The notes beneath the pieces were generated by a model. That model was not told where the DNA came from. It searched no databases and was given only the letters and a program-made list of their open reading frames with translations. The position numbers were made by a program, and so were the translations under genes. This document shows positions 5,778-6,884 of a DNA stretch of 6,884 bases, in pieces. Source of the stretch: an uncultured Erysipelotrichaceae bacterium (GTDB lineage: Bacteria > Bacillota_I > Bacilli_A > RFN20 > CAG-288); contig CACXYG010000076.1 in the NCBI GenBank assembly GCA_902771745.1, positions 1 through 6,884 on the forward strand, given 5' to 3'. Positions within the stretch are counted from its first letter, which is position 1. The number at the start of each line of letters is the position of its first letter.

Positions 5778-5823
5778 AAGAAAAAGGTTCATTCTAGAAG
5801 AAGTAAGCAACTTTGAATGAACC
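5777..5823 (-). terminator. Rho-independent terminator after the alpha/beta-hydrolase-like gene
   Basis: GGTTCATTC (5786-5794) and GAATGAACC (5815-5823) form a perfect 9-pair stem. On the minus strand it is followed by TTTTTCTTT (5777-5785). The 20-base loop is unusually long for an intrinsic terminator. The U-tract runs straight into the extended -10 box of tdk. It lies about 75 bases past the stop codon of the hydrolase-like gene. Confidence 0.75.
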
Positions 5824-5897
5824 GTCGTATGTGAACTAAAAAGTATGCCGTTGACTTGGGCGAAATTGGAAATCAAAGCTGGAAAACACAAAATTTC

Positions 5898-6440
5898 TTA
5901 CTTGTAGAATTCCTGAAGAATCTTCATGACTTCTTCCATGATTTTTAAAGAATGAAGTTCATCCTCTCTATCTTCCATGGAATGAGAGTCGATATCAAGA
6001 ATATGAGCATGTGGGAAATGGGATAATTTTGCAGTGGTATTCTCCATATAGGAATCAGTTCTAGCCGCAAAGATTAAATCATTCTCTTTGATAAAAGGAA
6101 GCATTCTATCGACGGGTGTGAAATAGATGTGGGTGAGATGATCAATATGGTGATCAGCGCCATATTGACTAGCGACTACCGTACCTAAAGATTTTGATAA
6201 GAAGATGATTTCATCATATTTAGCAAAATCGATGTCAGCTAAGACTTTTTCTGTTTCCTTATAAGCGGCAGCAAAGTTTTCTGACAAAGGTATCATATCT
6301 TTGGTTTCTCGATCAGCGTCATAATGAAGATAGATCATTTCAAATCCGCGTCTTTGAAGATAGCAAGAAGGATAATAAAGAAGTGAACGATCACAAGAGT
6401 ATCTACGACCAGGGAAAACAACACAAAGTTTTTGAGACAT
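5898..6440 (-). CDS. Small alpha/beta-hydrolase-like protein
   Basis: The 180-residue product looks like a compact alpha/beta hydrolase with unknown substrate. Strand-like KLCVVFPG (4-11) opens the fold. FLSKSLGT (80-87) is the nucleophile elbow with probable catalytic Ser84 (S-x-S-x-G form). AARTDSY (125-131) places Asp129 where the acid residue usually lies, and DSHSMED (151-157) offers His153 as the catalytic base, much like the H-S-L/M-E pattern of small esterases. There is no signal peptide or membrane segment, so it is cytoplasmic. The start has AAAGGA 14 bases upstream, longer than usual, suggesting modest translation; no better start exists nearby. It is divergent from the 74-residue gene across 180 bases, and a terminator follows before tdk. 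I could not find a clear promoter. It could be a catalytically inactive relative. Confidence 0.75.
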   Translation of the reverse strand: MSQKLCVVFPGRRYSCDRSLLYYPSCYLQRRGFEMIYLHYDADRETKDMIPLSENFAAAYKETEKVLADIDFAKYDEIIFLSKSLGTVVASQYGADHHIDHLTHIYFTPVDRMLPFIKENDLIFAARTDSYMENTTAKLSHFPHAHILDIDSHSMEDREDELHSLKIMEEVMKILQEFYK

Positions 6441-6514
6441 ATTGATTTTTAAATTCCTTTCTGATGGTATTTTTAGAGATTTTTAATAAATATTCGTGAT
6501 TTTATTACAAAAAA

Positions 6515-6543
6515 CTGACAATTTATGATGTGTGACATACAGT
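6515..6543 (+). promoter_or_regulatory. Candidate promoter of the 74-residue protein gene
   Basis: CTGACA (6515-6520) and TACAGT (6538-6543) are spaced by 17 bases and match five of six and four of six consensus positions. The leader would be about 70 bases. A second -10-like element (TATAGT/TAGTAT, about 6588-6596) lies closer to the gene but lacks a suitable -35, so the choice is uncertain. Confidence 0.4.
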
Positions 6544-6620
6544 CTGAGCGTGGGAGCACTACCAAGTTTTTAAATTTGATAGACTCTCTTTATAGTATAC
6601 CAACCCAAGGAGGTACACAA

Positions 6621-6845
6621 ATGAAAACAGGTGAAATTTTAGTTATCAAAGAGGACAAACTTCTTGTTCTTAGCAACAACCGTTATTATATCGTCAAAGG
6701 CGAAGGTGAAGTAGGAGATAAAGTAGAGTTTGATATTGATAAAGCTCTACCGATGCCATCTTATTTATTTGCTATCGCCGCCATTGAAGATGAAGACTTA
6801 GAACAGACGATGAAGTTCATCAAGTCAGAATGGTTCAAAGATTAA
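6621..6845 (+). CDS. Small conserved-looking protein, possibly RsgI-N-like beta domain
   Basis: This 74-residue protein is the only plus-strand gene. The start is certain: AAGGAGGT (6607-6614) lies six bases before ATG, one of the strongest ribosome sites here. An upstream in-frame ATG at 6525 would add 32 residues before that site and is rejected. The first ~40 residues alternate as short strands (GEILVIKE, KLLVLSN, RYYIVKG) ending in VGDKVEFD (32-39). This resembles the N-terminal domain of RsgI-type anti-sigma factors, where a small beta domain ends with a VGD-x-V/I-x-F motif. That likeness is from pattern memory only. The rest is acidic, with a probable C-terminal helix (about 56-74) and no membrane segment, unlike full RsgI. 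It has its own terminator. Function is unknown. Confidence 0.8.
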   Translation: MKTGEILVIKEDKLLVLSNNRYYIVKGEGEVGDKVEFDIDKALPMPSYLFAIAAIEDEDLEQTMKFIKSEWFKD

Positions 6846-6848
6846 ACT

Positions 6849-6872
6849 GACCAGTCGCAAGACTGGTCTTTA
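6849..6872 (+). terminator. Rho-independent terminator of the 74-residue protein gene
   Basis: GACCAGTC (6849-6856) and GACTGGTC (6861-6868) form a perfect 8-pair stem closed by the GNRA loop GCAA. It is followed by TTTATC, a short U-tract, and begins three bases after the stop codon. Confidence 0.85.
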
Positions 6873-6884
6873 TCATATATAATA

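Noticed and set aside
5777..5823. T-box or other riboswitch upstream of tdk
   Set aside because: The long-loop hairpin lacks T-box or riboswitch motifs and lies upstream of the tdk promoter, so it is better explained as the previous gene's terminator.
5733..5891. 53-residue N-terminal extension of thymidine kinase
   Set aside because: It overlaps a terminator and the tdk promoter, has no family similarity, and the shorter form has the usual length and a good ribosome site.
6525..6620. 32-residue N-terminal extension of the small plus-strand protein
   Set aside because: The AAGGAGGT site just before 6621 decides the start; the extension would overlap the candidate promoter and has no ribosome site.
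1..6884. CRISPR array, insertion sequence, toxin-antitoxin or phage genes
   Set aside because: No regularly spaced repeats, transposase motifs, terminal inverted repeats with target duplications, or recognisable accessory proteins were seen. The tRNA gene shows no duplicated 3' end that would mark an integration site.

Overview
The window is compact, AT-rich bacterial DNA in which nearly all genes read leftward (minus strand). The style is low-GC Firmicutes: strong GAGG/AGGAGG ribosome sites, consensus TTGACA/TATAAT promoters, GC-hairpin plus U-tract terminators, a TK1-type thymidine kinase and a CtpE-like P-type ATPase. TGA is used as a stop and tryptophan is encoded by TGG, so this is the standard bacterial code and not the Mollicutes code. 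The class Erysipelotrichia is a guess from overall flavour only, because no rRNA or diagnostic marker is present.

Layout, left to right. 1-136 holds no supported gene, only a candidate leftward promoter and hairpin for a gene lying outside the window. 137-183 is a terminator. 186-1394 (minus) is a phosphate-type (PstS-like) substrate-binding domain anchored by three N-terminal membrane helices, with a near-perfect promoter. 1487-2011 (minus) is a small lipoprotein of unknown function. 2059-2387 is a regulatory and RNA block with two terminators, a possible ~60-nt small RNA, tRNA-Lys(CUU) and its promoter. 2388-5090 (minus) is a 900-residue P-type cation ATPase. 5142-5732 (minus) is thymidine kinase (tdk). 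5898-6440 (minus) is a small alpha/beta-hydrolase-like protein. 6621-6845 (plus) is a 74-residue protein, divergently transcribed, followed by a terminator.

Most genes look like single transcription units: four of the five terminators sit between leftward units, and two of them (upstream of the lipoprotein gene and of tdk) directly abut the next gene's promoter. The genes do not form an obvious pathway. They cover envelope/ion functions (substrate-binding protein, lipoprotein, cation ATPase) and housekeeping (tRNA, nucleoside salvage). I found no mobile element, CRISPR array, toxin-antitoxin pair or defence system. The most unusual signals are regulatory: a perfect 9-bp inverted repeat that brackets the -10 box of the tRNA-Lys promoter, and a second perfect 9-bp inverted repeat over the probable promoter of the ATPase gene, which has no ribosome-binding site and may be leaderless.
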